Positions 1 through 11,400 of a DNA stretch of 51,883 bases are shown here, in pieces. Made by a program: the position numbers and the translations under genes. Origin of the DNA: CAYWBW01 sp964456745. Its GTDB lineage: Bacteria > Patescibacteriota > Gracilibacteria > GCA-2401425 > JAJOLG01. Position 1 is the stretch's first letter. Each line of letters starts with the position of its first letter. The stretch is from NCBI GenBank assembly GCA_964456745.1, contig CAYWBW010000014.1, forward strand, positions 1 to 51,883. The letters are read 5' to 3'. The notes beneath the pieces are model-generated. The model was given only the letters and a program-made list of their open reading frames with translations, did not search any database and was not told the DNA's origin.

Positions 1-55
1 ACTGATCAGGTACTTGATCAGAATCAAATAACGCACCTACTATTGGGGGGACACC
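1..55 (+). repeat. 55-bp perfect direct repeat, copy 1
   Basis: The first 55 bases of the window recur without mismatch at 1429-1483, 1428 bp (exactly 476 codons) away and in the same reading frame. They encode the GSGTGSESNNAPTIGGTP linker and the start of an Ig-like repeat. The surrounding repeats differ much more than this, so the copy is recent or kept identical by recombination. Confidence 0.95.
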
Positions 56-3000
56 ATCTACCAGCGTAAACGAATGAGAAGCTTACAGCTTTATTCCAAC
101 TGCTACAGATGTTGATTGAGACGTGCTTACTTTCTCTGGAACTAATCTTCCTGAATGGGCAAGTCTTGATATAGATACTTGAGAATTAAGTTGAACTCCT
201 TGATACAATGATCAATGAACTTTCTTTAATGTAACAATAACAGTAAGTGACTGAACTTATGAAGATAGTATGTCTTTTAATATAATTGTGGAAAATTATA
301 ATAGAACTCCTACTATTACTGGTACTCCTAATACAAGTGTTGATGAGGGTCAGGAATATTTATTTATTCCTTGAGCTAATGATGATGACTGAGAAACTCT
401 TGGATTTTGAATTATAAACAAACCAGATTGGGCAACTTTTAGTGAAACAACTTGAGAATTGAGCTGAACTCCTTGATATCTTAATCAATGAACTTATACA
501 GGTATTATTATTAATGTTAGTGATTGAAACACAATCGCTTCATTGGCAGCATTTGATTTAGTTGTTAATAATGTTAACCAAAATCCTGTAATATCATGAA
601 ATCCTGCAACATCTTGAGCTGAATGAGAAGCTTATAGCTTTATTCCAACTGCTTCAGATCCTGACGAAGATACACTTACTTTCTCTGGAACTAACATTCC
701 TGAATGGGCAAGTTTTAATACTACTAATTGAGCTATTACATGAACTCCATCATTAGATCAAATGGACGTTTACGCAGATATCATAATCACAGTAAGTGAT
801 GACAATTGAGGATCTGCTTCTTTGGCTTCTTTTAGTATTGATATTTGAAATACAAATCAATGACCAAGTATTGCTTGTAGTCCACAAACTATAATAAATG
901 AATGAGAAACATATTATTTTAAACCTACAGCTTCAGATCCTGACACTTGAGATGTATTAACATATGAAATTACAAACACACCATCTTGGGCTAGCTTTAA
1001 TACTGAAAACTGAGAGCTTACTTGAACTCCATGATCTGATGATTGATGAATAGCTTATGAAGGTATTACTATTAAAGTTATTGACTGAGAGCAAGAAGCA
1101 GCAAGTTGTGATCCATTTATTATCACTGTTATTGATGTTACTGTAGTATCAGTTAACAATGCACCTACAATTAGCTGAACAGCAGCAACAACTGTAGAAG
1201 TATGAACACTATACAGCTTTACTCCTACTGCAAATGATATTGACGATTGAGACATTTTGACTTTTTCAATATCTAACAAACCTTCATGGGCTTCATTTAA
1301 TACAAGTGATTGAACTTTAAGCTGAACTCCTCAAGACTGAGATGAAGATACTTATAGAGAAATAACAATAAGTGTTAGTGATAACACAGATTTAGTAAGT
1401 CTTGATGCATTTGATATTGAAGTTACTAACTGATCAGGTACTTGATCAGAATCAAATAACGCACCTACTATTGGGGGGACACCTGACGCATTAATATGAG
1501 TTGGACAAGAGTATTCATTTACTCCTACTGGTTCTGATGAAGATGGTGACGATCTTACTTACTCAATTTTAAACCAACCATCATGGCTTGACTTTGAAAC
1601 AAACAGATGAACTCTTAGTGGTACTCCTGCAGACTGAGATATATGAACTTACACTGGTATTGTTATATCAGTAAGCGACTGAACAGGATCTGCAAACCTT
1701 CCAATGTTTTCCATTCAAGTTATTGAGGCAACAGAGCTAACTATAAGTGCATCATATGAAGATACTACTATATGAATCACATCCTGAGAATCAATGTCAC
1801 TTGTTGTAACTTCAAATGCAAGTGTTGCTTGAGTGTACTCTATAGAAAATCAACCATCATGGACAAGTTTTGATACCTCTGACTGAAGTTTGAGCTGAAC
1901 TCCTCAAGATTCAAATGTTTGAACATACTCAGGTATTGTAATAAAAGTAACTGATTGATGACTCAGTGCTGAAATCTTACCATTTGCAATTGAAGTATCT
2001 CCTATACATGTAAATACTGCTCCAACAATTAGTTGAACACCGAGCACATCAGTATGAGTTGGACAATGATATTCATTTACTCCTACTGGATTTGATGCTG
2101 ATGGTGATACTCTTACTTATTCAGGTACAAATTTACCATCATGGCTTAGTATAAATACAAGCAATTGAAACATAAGCGGTACTCCTGAAAGTTGAGACCT
2201 ATGATCACATACTAACATCATTATAACAGTTTCTGATTGAGAATATTCTGCTTCATTATCTGCATTTTCTATTGAAGTAACCGAAGAAGCAACACTAAGC
2301 ATAAGTGCAACATATGAAAACACTACTATATGAGTTGTAGTATGAGAAACTATGTCACTAGTTGTAACTTCAAATGCTAGTGATGCTTGAGTATACTCTA
2401 TAGAAAATCAACCTTCATGGACAAGTTTTAATTCAAGCGATTGAAGTTTAAGCTGAACTCCATGAGATACAAATACGTGAACATATGCAAATATTATAAT
2501 AAAAATAACTGACTGATGAGTAAGTGCTGAAATCTTACCATTTATAATTAATGTAACAGATTCAGATTCATGACTACCAGAAGATGATGATAACGATACT
2601 TTCGTTCTATGAGATTGATCATTTTGAGGTTGATGATGAGGTTATAGATGGTGGAAAAAATATCTTCCATGAGACACATTACCAGAAGGACTTAGCGAAG
2701 AGGAAACGGAAGAAATTGTTGCAGAAATGTGAATTGCTTGAGTATTAAAAATTGATAGCCAGATAAAATCAAATAATGATGAATGATACTGATTTGCATG
2801 AGACATTAGACATGCTAAAAAGATCGAATCAACTGGCGTTCAACAAATGGCATTTCAAACTACTATTTCAAACACTTCTCAAGATTCTATTAAGGATATA
2901 AAAATCAAAAGAGAAATGCTTTCTGATTCAAACTGTATTGACTCAAGATTCCTTTCATCTGACACAAATTACAATAAAAAAACTGAAACATTTACAATTT

Positions 3001-3449
3001 CTGAAATAAAAGCTTGAGAAAACTATGATTTTTCATACAAAATACTTGCTAGTCCTAAGTGAGATGATACTTGTTATGCTGTTGAAAGATTTGCTATAAC
3101 CGACTCCTCACTTTGATTGGATAGTTACGAACATATAAACAATAACTTCGTAAATTTCATTCAACTTTGACCAGATGTTAGCTATGAGCAATGAGGATTC
3201 AGTGTTTGAATTAACACTCTTACAAATCTAATTGAATCATGAGATGATTCAGTAGTAAAAGCAGTAATAACAAACGATACTTGAAATGACATCAAAGATG
3301 TTCAATTTAAATTCAGATATCTTCCTGCAAAAATCAAGATCATATCAGCAATATGAGCTATACACACTTATTGAACACTAACTTGGGAAAAAGAATTTGT
3401 TAAAGCCTGAGAGGTAACAACAATATTCTTTAAAGCAAAACTTAAATAA
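3..3449 (+). CDS. Giant cadherin/Ig-like repeat surface protein (5' end missing)
   Basis: The gene is open from the first bases of the window to a TAA, 1148 residues so far. It has at least eight or nine tandem repeats of about 95-100 residues. Each follows NAPTI.GTP, then EG..YSFTPTA.D.DGD.LTFS, then P.WASFN...G.LSGTP and ..GTY..I.I.VSDG. This is the pattern of the putative-Ig/dystroglycan-type cadherin-like family (He_PIG). Acidic D.DGD segments suggest calcium binding between domains. A glycine-rich stretch (residues about 860-885) leads into a non-repetitive C-terminal domain of about 270 residues that I do not recognise. The TGA codons fall in the SGTP, SDG and EGE glycines. The role is probably adhesion at the cell surface. 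The signal peptide must lie upstream of the window. No C-terminal membrane segment is visible; the small protein just downstream has one. Confidence 0.85.
1429..1483 (+). repeat. 55-bp perfect direct repeat, copy 2
   Basis: This is the second copy of the sequence at 1-55, inside the same gene and frame. It marks the start of the next group of Ig-like domains. Homologous recombination between the copies would add or remove 476 codons without breaking the frame. Confidence 0.95.
1494..2575 (+). repeat. Two diverged tandem modules of about 540 bp
   Basis: The segment from about 1494 to 2020 is repeated in diverged form from about 2045 to 2575. Both modules start with VGQ.YSFTPTG, contain a second half with SLVVTSNAS and YSIENQPSWTSF, and end with SAEILPF. 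The unit is therefore a pair of Ig-like domains copied together, rather than a single domain. Confidence 0.75.
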
Positions 3450-3476
3450 TTAATATTAATAATTAACCAAAAAACT

Positions 3477-3722
3477 ATGGAAAACAATAAAGAGGCTTTA
3501 GTCCTAGAACACAAAAAAACAGAAAACGTTTGAAAGTTTGAAGTTGTAAAATGAGAGGAAACAGCATGAACTACTACAAGTAGTACTCAAGTAGTAAGCT
3601 TGCCAAAACCTTTGGCAACAAAACTACCTGGTGCGGGGCTTTGAGATACTATGTTAATTATATCAATATTCGCTTCAGTAATAGTAAGTAGTTTTATGTA
3701 CGCAAGAAAAAACTTTGTGTAA
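3477..3722 (+). CDS. Small protein with sortase-signal-like C-terminus
   Basis: An 81-residue protein starts 27 bp after the giant surface protein. The first 45 residues are polar (MENNKEALVLEHKKTENV...). The C-terminus then reads LPGAGLGD, a hydrophobic stretch of about 17 residues and a basic tail YARKNFV. The order LPxxG, hydrophobic helix, positive tail is that of a cell-wall sorting signal, though the motif is LPGAG rather than LPxTG. There is no N-terminal signal peptide, so it may instead be a single-helix membrane protein. Co-transcription with the surface protein is likely because of the spacing and the shared terminator downstream. It could be an anchor or partner for that protein; this is inference. 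The reading frame is well supported and the function unknown. Confidence 0.7.
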
Positions 3723-3742
3723 ATAAATAATCATATATGCAT

Positions 3743-3768
3743 GGAGACGTGATAAATCGCGTTTCTCT
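3743..3768 (+). other. Imperfect stem-loop after the surface operon
   Basis: About ten pairs can form between GGAGACGTGA and TCGCGTTTCT around a TAAA loop, including G-U pairs. No T-run follows. It lies between the small gene's stop and the intrinsic terminator, so it may stabilise the mRNA end or be chance. Confidence 0.35.
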
Positions 3769-3782
3769 GTATTAATAAAATT

Positions 3783-3823
3783 AAAGACTCATATTTTTAC
3801 TATGAAAATATGAGTCTTTTTTT
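3783..3823 (+). terminator. Intrinsic terminator of the surface-protein operon
   Basis: A near-perfect stem AAAGACTCATATTTT / AAAATATGAGTCTTT around a short loop is followed by a run of T. The symmetric A and T flanks could also let it act on the minus strand, where the CYTH gene ends about 150 bp away. Confidence 0.9.
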
Positions 3824-3976
3824 ATTGATATTCCTAAGTAATAGGAATTACTTTATTGATACATAATAAGTAATAACAACTTTAGATTTGATGTATAAAT
3901 TTTTGAATTTTTATAATTTTTGAATTTTTATAAATAAATATTAATTTTTAAATTCTAAAATAGTTTTGCTTATTTT

Positions 3977-4519
3977 TTATTGCAGTTTTTTGTTATTTTG
4001 GAGAATATTGATATTAATCAAATCAATATATCTTTTTTTCTCAAAATCTTCTTGTCTGTAAGAAAACTTTCAAAATATAGATAAAAGCTCAGATTCTTTT
4101 TCTTTCAATTTAGATTCACAGCTAATAGTTTCAATTTCTAAAAACCATCATAGATCCCCTACTTCACATAATTCTAAATTAAAATCTCATTTCTTGAAAA
4201 GAAGAGAATTCTTTATTTTTGAAATAAATTTTATATATCACAATTTTTCTATAAATTTAATAAATCACTTATCATTATCTACTCAAAACTCAATTTCTTT
4301 ATTCCTTTCTATTCAATCTTTTATAAAATGATCTTTTTGTGTAATTGTAAATTTTCAATTTTCATCTCTTAATCTAAATAATGGACAAGATCAAAAATTA
4401 TCTGAAAAATATAAATCTTTCTTAATACTCTCTCAAATAAAAGTATATGAAGATTTTAACTTTTCTAATACTTTATCCTTATCTTTTAGCCTTACTTTTG
4501 CTTCTAATTCTATTAGCAT
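3977..4519 (-). CDS. CYTH-domain protein (CyaB/ThTPase-like)
   Basis: The protein has 180 residues. Its N-terminus MLIELEAKVRLKD contains the family's ExExK signature (Glu4, Glu6, Lys8). Further conserved parts are FRLRDENGKFTIT, the IEF/LGY strand pairs and GDLGWFLEIE near residue 130, as in class IV adenylate cyclases and thiamine-triphosphatases. These enzymes form an eight-stranded tunnel that binds triphosphates with Mg2+. The actual substrate (ATP, ThTP or inorganic triphosphate) cannot be read from sequence. It is the last gene of a minus-strand group after uvrB and nadB, 68 bp downstream of nadB, and ends near the terminator region at 3.8 kb. Length is typical for the family. Confidence 0.85.
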
Positions 4520-4587
4520 AATTTATTGAATTGTTAATTGTTATAATTTACAAGGTCAATTCCCTTTATAATAACATTTAATTTCAC

Positions 4588-5751
4588 CTAGTTTTTACAA
4601 ACTCCTTCTACAAAACTCTTTGCCCATACTATGCATTCTGCCAATGAATTGCTTGGTAATCTATTTTTTCAATGAAGTCATGTGCAAGACACTTCTCATA
4701 TTGCATAAAGTCACTCAACAGAGCTTCTAGCATATTTATCAACCTCTACTCATCAACATAAATAATGCTGCGCAGGAACAATAGGAATAATATCTAATTC
4801 AATATTTAACCCATTATCCTCAAGCATTTTAACAATATTTGGAAATCTAGTTTTCCAAAAATTTTTTGGCTTATGTCTCAAATCTAAGAAAGCTCAAGAT
4901 GAAAATTCTTTTTTATTTTTTATAACATCTGAAATAACATTTCTTGGAGCAAGCTCTCAATGCTCATGATATTTTTTCAATAACCTCTTTCACACATTAT
5001 TTACTATATAAGCTCATTCTCATCTCAAAGATTCTGTAAGAAGCGGTAATGGATTTTTATCAACATTAAAACAAGTGGGATGCCACTGTACCCAATCTTC
5101 GTTAACAATCTTTGCTCAAACATTTTTAGCTAGCTCAAGTCAATCTCAAGTAAGTGAAACTGGATTTGTAGTTTTTTCATACAATTGTCAATTTCATCAA
5201 GTTGCTAAAACAATGTATTTTCAATAATACTCAGATCTTTCATTTAAATTGAGATTTATTCAAGAAATTCATATTATTTTATTTATACTTAAATCTTTTT
5301 GTTTTAAAAGCTTGTCTACACGAAAATCTTTTAGTATCTCAATGTTATCAATTGATTTTACACGTTTTGCCAAAGCTTCAGACATAACCTTTCATGAATC
5401 ATCTCAAGTAGTTCTTACTCTTCTCTCACTATGTCATCATTCTATAGTAGCAAACTCATTAAACTTTACTCATATCTCATCTCTTAACCATAAAAAAGCA
5501 TCTGCAGCTCTTTCAACAAAAAACCTTACAACATCTGGATCTGATGTATTTCAAGACACTTTCAAAGTATCTTGAATATGTAAATCAAAATTATTAGTGG
5601 CTGCAATTCATCATTGGGCCAAATAAGAACTTCACGAACACAAATCCCATTCTTTAGTAACTAATAAAACAGATCATTTTTCTGAAGCCAAAATTGCAGC
5701 TGACATTCATGCTATTCAGGAACCTATGATTATAAAATCTTTTTTAATCAT
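4588..5751 (-). CDS. nadB: L-aspartate oxidase, short form without the C-terminal helical domain
   Basis: The protein has 387 residues. It oxidises L-aspartate to iminoaspartate with FAD, the first step of bacterial de novo NAD synthesis. The FAD dinucleotide fold is at residues 10-15 (GSGIAG), followed by SSYLAQGGIAA, the active-site region QWHPT, SLRGEGA and the FAD-binding end AQHYLCGGVEVD and HGKNRLPSNSLAE. Typical NadB proteins have about 530 residues. This one stops soon after the SNSLAE motif and lacks the C-terminal three-helix domain. Related fumarate reductase flavoproteins share the fold, but the GLHG.NRL.SNSL motif favours NadB. It starts 8 bp after uvrB on the same strand, so the two are probably co-transcribed. 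No nadA or nadC is in view. Confidence 0.88.
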
Positions 5752-5759
5752 TTTAAAAC

Positions 5760-7721
5760 TTATACTTGTGTTTGCAGCACCTCAATTTCATCTCTATACT
5801 CTGCGGCAGCTTCAAAATCCAAAGATTCAACAGCAATTTGCATTTTATTTTCAAGCTCTTTAATCCAATCTTTAATTTTATCCTTTTTAATTTTAGGACC
5901 TTTTTTCCTTATTTGATCAAGATCTTCTCATATACTTATATTATTAATATCCTTAATAATTGTCTTTGGTGTAATTCAATGCTTTTTGTTGTATTCTTCT
6001 TGAATTTTTCTTCTTCTATTAGTCTCTTTTATTGCTCAATCCATTGCCTTAGTGATCCTATCAGCGTACATTACCACTTTTCAATGTGCATTCCTTGCGG
6101 CTCTTCATATAATTTGAATGAGTGCATCTCTTGAACGTAAAAATCATTCCTTATCTGCATCCAATATCGAAATTAAAGAAACCTCAGGTAAATCTAATCA
6201 TTCTCTTAATAGATTTATTCATACTACAACTTCAATTTTTCAAAGACGCAAATCTCTAAGTATATCAATCCTATCAAAAGTAGTTATTTCACTATGTAAA
6301 TATTTTGCTTTAATACCCGCTTTTACAAAAAAATCAGAAAGCTCTTCGGCAAACTTCTTAGTAACAGTAGTTACAAGAACTCTTTCATTAGCTTTTATTA
6401 CATTTCTAATATCTTCAAGTAAAATATCCATTTCTCAAGCATGTGGTCTTATTTCAATTGTAGGATCAAGAAGTCAAGTTGGACGTATTATTTGCTCAAC
6501 TATATTAGCTGGAACATCTTTTTCCCTATATTCATACTTTCAAGGAGTTGCAGATACAAATACAGCTTGATTTACCTTACTTTCAAATTCTTCAAATTTA
6601 AGTGGTCTATTGTCACTGCAAGATGGAAGTCTAAATCAGTAATTAATCAAATTTCTCTTTCTTGATAAATTTCACTCAAACATAGCTCATATCTGTGGAA
6701 CAGTAATATGGCTCTCATCGACAAATAACAAATAATCTTTTGGGAAATAATCTATTAGTGTTGGTGTTGATTCTCAGGGATTTAAATCACTTAAATATCT
6801 AATATAATTCTCTATTCAATTACAATATCATGTTTCTTTAAGCATTTCTATATCATATTCTGTCCTTGTTTTAATTCTATCTGCCAAGGCATAATCTCCT
6901 CTCTTTAAAAACTCTTGATACCTTGTTTCTAACTCTTTTGTAATTAATGGCACAGCTCTTTCAATATTCTCCTTCTGAGTTACATTGTGTTTTGCAGGAT
7001 AAATTTTTACCTCTTCATGCTCTGCAACTAATTCTCAAGTAAATCAGTCAATCTCATGTATTGATTCTAAATCATCTCACCAAAATTCAAAACGAAACAC
7101 ATTATCTCATGAAGGAGGAAATATCTCTAACACGTCTCATAAAACATTAAATTGCCCTTGTTTAAAATTTCAAAAAGCTCTTGTATATTGTCTATTTACA
7201 AAATCTCTAAGTAAATTATCTCTAACATATTTCTTTCATGTTTTAACTACGAGAGCTAAATCCTCATATGTTTTCATATCTCATATTCAATAGATTGCTG
7301 ACACAGAAGCTACAACAATTGTATCTCTTCTATTAAGCAAGTTTTGCGTTGCACTATGACGATATTTATTGATCTCATCATTAATTGATGTTTCTTTTTC
7401 TATATAAGTATCAGTCTTAGCAATATAAGCCTCGGGTTGATAATAATCATAATATGACACAAAATAACAAACTGAGTTATCTGGGAAAAATTGTTGAAAT
7501 TCGCTACACAACTGTGCTGCCAATGTTTTATTATGAGCAAGAATAAGTGTTGGCCTATTAAGACGCTCAATCATATTTGCCATTATAAAAGTTTTCCCAG
7601 TACCAGTTGCTCAAAGAAGTATCTGCTCTTTAGTTCAAGATATTATTCATTTTTCAAGTTTACTCACTGTTTCCTGCTGTGGAGCAGAAACTTTATATTT
7701 TGAATGTAATTTAAAATCCAC
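5760..7721 (-). CDS. uvrB: Excinuclease ABC subunit B
   Basis: UvrB is the damage-verifying helicase of nucleotide excision repair, loaded by UvrA and then binding UvrC. The 653 residues match the family length (about 660). The Walker A motif is at residues 37-44 (GATGTGKT), followed by LAHNKTLAAQL, the beta-hairpin region YYDYYQPEAY, and helicase motifs including RVLVTTVTKK and ERNRAAH-type regions further on. The C-terminal UVR motif LDFEAAAEYRDEIEVL ends the protein. GTG is chosen as start because an in-frame TAA lies 12 bp upstream and no ATG precedes the conserved FKLHSKY. Many core glycines are TGA. It heads the uvrB-nadB-CYTH unit. Confidence 0.95.
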
Positions 7722-7992
7722 TTTATTAATTGATTAGTTGATTAACCTTATTGGTTTATAAGCTTACTTACTTTTTTAAAAAAGCATACACTAAAATTAA
7801 AAAAACTAAAAATTTATATACCAAATCTAAACTAGATTACACACTTGGTATCAAAAAAGAATTATTTTATTGTATAAATTAGAATAAAAAACTAAAAAAC
7901 TACTTGCTTTCTTTTTTTATTTAGAAATAATAAAGCATAAGTGCCAAAATACCTTTTTTATAAAGCATGATAAAAAGATAAAACAATTAATT

Positions 7993-8268
7993 ATGAAAGA
8001 CAGTAAAATTAAAACATCAAAAAAATTTCAAAAGCATGCAAAAGATACATGAAGTACAAAAGTACAGATATCATTGCTTTCCGAAAGAATTAAACAGCTC
8101 ACTGAACATCTCAAGACACATAAAAAAGATTTTGACTCTAGACTATGACTTGTTAAACTGGCTTGAAGAAGAAGAAAACTACTTGATTATTTGCAAAGAA
8201 AAAATAAAGATGAATACCAAGAAATTGTTGCATTATTGGGTTTAAGAACTCAAAATGACAATAAATAA
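7993..8268 (+). CDS. rpsO: 30S ribosomal protein S15 (uS15)
   Basis: The protein has 91 residues (family about 89). It binds 16S rRNA helices 20-22 early in assembly of the small-subunit platform. Diagnostic segments are FQKHAKDTGSTKVQI, LSERIKQLTEHLK, the H-x4-D region HKKDFDSRLGLVKLAGRRR and LLDYLQRKNKDEYQ, ending LLGLR. Three invariant glycines (DTG, RLG, LAG) are TGA, direct evidence for code 25. A 271-bp AT-rich spacer separates it from the divergent uvrB, and presumably holds both promoters. The stop region overlaps the next gene by 14 bp. S15 often represses its own mRNA, but I could not identify an operator here. Confidence 0.96.
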
Positions 8269-8470
8269 AGATGATAACATTTCTGAGGTAATTGAAGCAC
8301 ATCCTGAAACACTTGAGGTTTTTTCAGAATATTGACTTTGATGTGCATGATGTCACATCGCCGCATTTGAATCAATTGAACAATGAGCTATAGCACATTG
8401 ATTTTCTGAAGATGAAATTGAAAACCTAATTAATGATTTAAATGAATGTGAAATGCAATCAACAGATTAA
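8255..8470 (+). CDS. DUF1858-domain small protein
   Basis: The protein has 71 residues: MTINKDDNISEVIEAHPE, then EYGLGCAGCHIAA, and HGFSEDEIENLINDLNE. This is the hybrid-cluster-protein-associated disulfide domain (DUF1858), with the CxxC pair at about residues 34-37. The family is thought to work in redox or persulfide handling; no partner enzyme is nearby. The ATG lies within the last codons of rpsO in another frame, so the two are translationally coupled or at least co-transcribed. It converges with the PKD protein gene, leaving only 2 bp between the stops. Confidence 0.88.
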
Positions 8471-8472
8471 GA

Positions 8473-11400
8473 TTATTTTATTATTAAATCTTTATCTTTG
8501 TTGTAAAGATACATAAATATAGAAAAATCTGTGTTATTCTTTTTATTATCATTGTTTAAATCTATAGTTTTATTTAATTTTTTATCACTATATTTTCTTA
8601 CAAATAAGAAGAAATCTGTCAGATTTATTTTTCAATCCTTATCTCAATCCATATTTGCAACTGAACTATCCAACTCTTTAACTACTGGTTTTTCTCAAGT
8701 CTTTAATACAAGCTCATTAGCAATAGTACTAAGCGCACCATTATCATCTTTTACATTTAAAGTTACAATATAAGATCACTGCTTTTCATACCTATAATTT
8801 CTTGTATCACTTGTTGCTTTTGTTCAATCTCCAAAATCCCAATCATGAGAAACTACTGATCCATCTTCATCTTTAGATATTTTTCCATCAAAATTAATTG
8901 ATAAACTATCAGTAGAGTCAGAACTAATTGAAAATAAAGAAACTGGTTTATTATTTTTTATAACTAAATTTTTAACAATTTTACTTAGCATCTCTTCTTC
9001 ATTTTTTATTTTAAGCGTTATTAAATAAGTTCAATCTTCTTTAAATTCATGAGATGCAATCTTTCAAGTTCAGCTATGTAAATCTCAATAATCCCAATCA
9101 TAAGATATAATTTTTCATCACGGACTTTTTGAACTACTAGCATCAAATTTTACATTTAATGGAGATGCTCAAGTGCTTGGATTAAAAACAAAATTAGCAA
9201 CTGGTTCTAGCGTTATAGCTTTTATTTTTATAGTTTTACTTGATACTGCTCAATAATTATCAACTACAGTTAGTTTAGCTGTAAACTCTCATCAAGCTTT
9301 ATATTGATGAGACAACTTTGCTCACTTTCATTTTTCTCAATCACCAAAATCCCAATCATATGATACAATTTTTCAATCTTTGTCTGATGAAGATGATCCA
9401 TCGAAAGATATTGTTAAAGGCACAGATCACTCTTTTTTATTACTAACTATATTAACAAATGGCTTTTGATTTCAAACAGATATTTGGATTTTCTTCTCTG
9501 TAGTAGCTCAAACATTGTCAGTAACAATAAGTGAAACATCATAATCTCAAGATTTTATAAATGTATGACTAATCTTAACTCATTTTCAAACATCTTTATC
9601 TCAAAAATCCCATTTATATAATATAATATTTCAATCACTATCAATAGATTTTCAAGCATCAAAATCAACTTTCAATGGAGCTGGACCTGATATTTTATTT
9701 GCTATCAAGCTTGCTACTGGTTTAATATTTTCAATTCATATTTCTTTTGTTAATTCTGATTTCTGACCTGTTTCATCTTCTACAGTAAGCTTAACTTTAA
9801 ATTTTCATGAAGTTTTATACACATGTTTAACAGATACTCACTTAGAAAATACTCAATCTCAATAATCCCAATTGTATGATTTAATTTTTCATTCTTCATC
9901 TTTTGATCTGCTAGCATCAAACTTATAAAGCTTTTTATTTACACTATCAGCTTTATAATCAAATGCTGCAACTGGTTTTGTATTAGTAACAGTTACCAAT
10001 CAAGATGCAGATCAAACTCATCAGATATCATCTCTAACCTCGAGTCTTACTTCGAACTCTCAGAGATCTGTATATTTATGAGTAATTTTAGATCAGTATC
10101 AAATTGATCAATCTCTAAAATACCATTTAAATCTTGCTATATCTCAATCTAAATCAGTTGATTTACTAGCATCAAATGATACAGATAAAGGAGATTTTCA
10201 ACTTTTCACACTTTGAGTAAAAATTGCCTTAGGCAACACATTATCTTTTCTTGTTGGAATAACTGAAACATTTTTAACCACTGATCAAGACAATCAGCTA
10301 TTATCTCTTACTGTAAGTTTTACTTCAAAATCTCATGTTTCTGTAAATATATGTGATATCCTTGAATTATTTCAAGAAGTTCAGTCTCAAAAATCCCAAT
10401 GATATGACGATATTGATCAATCTGAATCACTAGATTTAGTTCAATTAAAAGTCACAGTAAGTGGAGCATTTCATTCTTTTATATTCATATCAAATTTAGC
10501 AACTGGCTTTCTATTTAATACAGATACTGTTGATGCAGAAAGTCACTCAAGTCAATGATTATCAGTCACATTTAATTTTACAGTATATTCTCAAACACTT
10601 GTATATTGATGAGAAACAATTTTTCAAATAGCTACTGTACCATCTCACAAATCCCATTCATACAATACAATATCTCAATCCGAATCTGTAGAAGTTGATG
10701 CATCAAATACAGCATTAAAAGGGACTTCTCATGCAGTATTGTTCATTGTAAAATTTGACACTGGAGAAGCATTTGTAACATTAATCAAAACTGACTTAGA
10801 ATTATCAATTCAATATTCATCTTTTACAGTAAGTATTGCATTATAAGATCATGCTCCATAATATGTATGTGTAACATTTTCTCAAGATCATACATTTCAA
10901 TCTCAAAAATCCCAATAAAAACTTTCAATATATCAATCTTGATCACTTGAAAATCATCAATTAAATCACACCTCCAAAGGAGATTGTCAAGAAAGTATAT
11001 TTGTAACAAACATAGCACTTGGAACAAAATTATTTTTTCAAATAACAATCTCAGAACCATGAGTTAAATTTTTAACAATTAAATAACCAGGATACTGTGT
11101 ATCAAATTCAAATTCTACTCATGTTTCCTCTATCCATTGAGAATTTTGATAATCAAAATATTTTAATTTCAAATAATAGATATCACTATTTGTTAAATCT
11201 CATCTTGGAAGCAATAACTTAATATCATCACTTCAAAAAATAATATTTTGAGTATTTGATCAGGCAAAGCTGTAAGTTTTCCAAATATTGAATTTTCACA
11301 TAGAAACTTCATCAAGTTTGGATATATAACTTGGAACAAGATGTTCTCTTAATGGCTCAATAATAGCATTTTCCCAAGTAACTAGCGACAGTCAGTTATT

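Noticed and set aside
6118..6570. Plus-strand open frame of 150 codons
   Set aside because: It is the opposite strand of uvrB, which is full length and conserved.
8650..11100. Regular spacing of about 255 bp as CRISPR or DNA satellite
   Set aside because: The periodicity comes from diverged PKD domains of about 85 codons; the DNA units are not identical.
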